A DNA stretch of 64,000 nucleotides from Rhodobacter sp. 24-YEA-8 (GTDB lineage: Bacteria > Pseudomonadota > Alphaproteobacteria > Rhodobacterales > Rhodobacteraceae), in NCBI RefSeq assembly GCF_900105075.1, contig NZ_FNSK01000001.1:1563001-1627000 (forward strand). The letters are read 5' to 3'. A model generated the notes under the pieces. It saw only the letters and a list, made by a program, of their open reading frames with translations, was not told the DNA's origin and ran no database searches. The translations under genes were made by a program, and so were the position numbers. Shown here one piece after another: positions 63,992-64,000 of the stretch (its first letter is position 1; each line of letters starts with the position of its first letter).

Positions 63992-64000
63992 CCGTGAAAC

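Noticed and set aside
1..64000. tRNA, rRNA, CRISPR, prophage or insertion elements
   Set aside because: I looked for TTCGA-type T-arms, regular spacer repeats, integrase/transposase motifs and long direct repeats and saw none that hold up.

Overview
The window comes from the chromosome of a high-GC alphaproteobacterium, almost certainly a member of the Rhodobacterales (Rhodobacter/Paracoccus-like). The evidence is the gene order dusB(nifR3)-ntrB-ntrC-ntrY-ntrX-trkA-trkH-hfq-hflX, a fused ispDF, NtrC and NtrX proteins without a GAFTGA loop, a metal-site-variant HemB, and several small families typical of this order. The genes are dense, intact and often overlap by 1-4 bases. I see no rRNA, tRNA, insertion sequence, prophage or CRISPR array. 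The first gene is cut by the left edge.

Layout. 1-4.8 kb (+): the end of a peptide-type ABC binding protein, an entericidin-like lipoprotein, and a coupled acyl-CoA ligase/FrnE-like oxidoreductase/Bcr-type efflux trio. 4.9-8.9 kb (-): a small membrane protein and mfd. 9.0-14.8 kb: hemB, a SYLF lipoprotein, a DedA protein, a convergent hydroxyisobutyrate-dehydrogenase-like gene and a penicillin-acylase-family enzyme. 14.8-27.5 kb (-): a long block running dusB-ntrBC, ntrYX, trkAH, hfq-hflX (nitrogen regulation, potassium uptake, RNA chaperone). 27.8-33.6 kb: ispDF-pgpA-pncC (+), a RatA/COQ10-like gene (-), hpt, a diheme cytochrome c and lipA (-). 33.8-38.4 kb: an aquaporin, a DUF6456 regulator facing a small DUF6477-like gene, a GFA-family protein and an MttB-family methyltransferase. 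38.5-42.1 kb: a Mn/Fe-type sitABCD uptake operon behind a Fur-family box. 42.2-50.7 kb: a GapR-like gene, a FadB-like protein with an eroded dehydrogenase half, a FliM/SpoA-domain protein, and an SSF-transporter/histidine-kinase fusion with its receiver. 50.9-60.3 kb: a reductive pyrimidine degradation region. 60.6-64 kb: accB-accC-aat and, convergently, mlaD-DUF2155.

The most coherent system is the pyrimidine block. PreT/PreA should reduce uracil or thymine to the dihydro form, HydA opens the ring, and the HyuC-type amidohydrolase removes the carbamoyl group. A TetR protein resembling RutR is encoded divergently. A 16-bp site matching the E. coli RutR operator in 13 of 14 fixed positions lies between hyuC and rutR. 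A weaker version (11 of 14) lies 90 bp upstream of preT, 5 kb away. A DedA membrane protein sits between preT and preA, and an unknown secreted 162-aa protein sits between hyuC and hydA. rutR itself appears to be made from a leaderless mRNA.

Other points of note: a hairpin that would bury the ribosome-binding site of the ScfR/MccR-like regulator; a triple TGGTTAC array in front of the DUF6456 regulator; a near-identical 14-bp GTTAAC-centred motif before the FadB-like and FliM-like genes; and the receiver/small membrane protein/SSF-kinase gene group.
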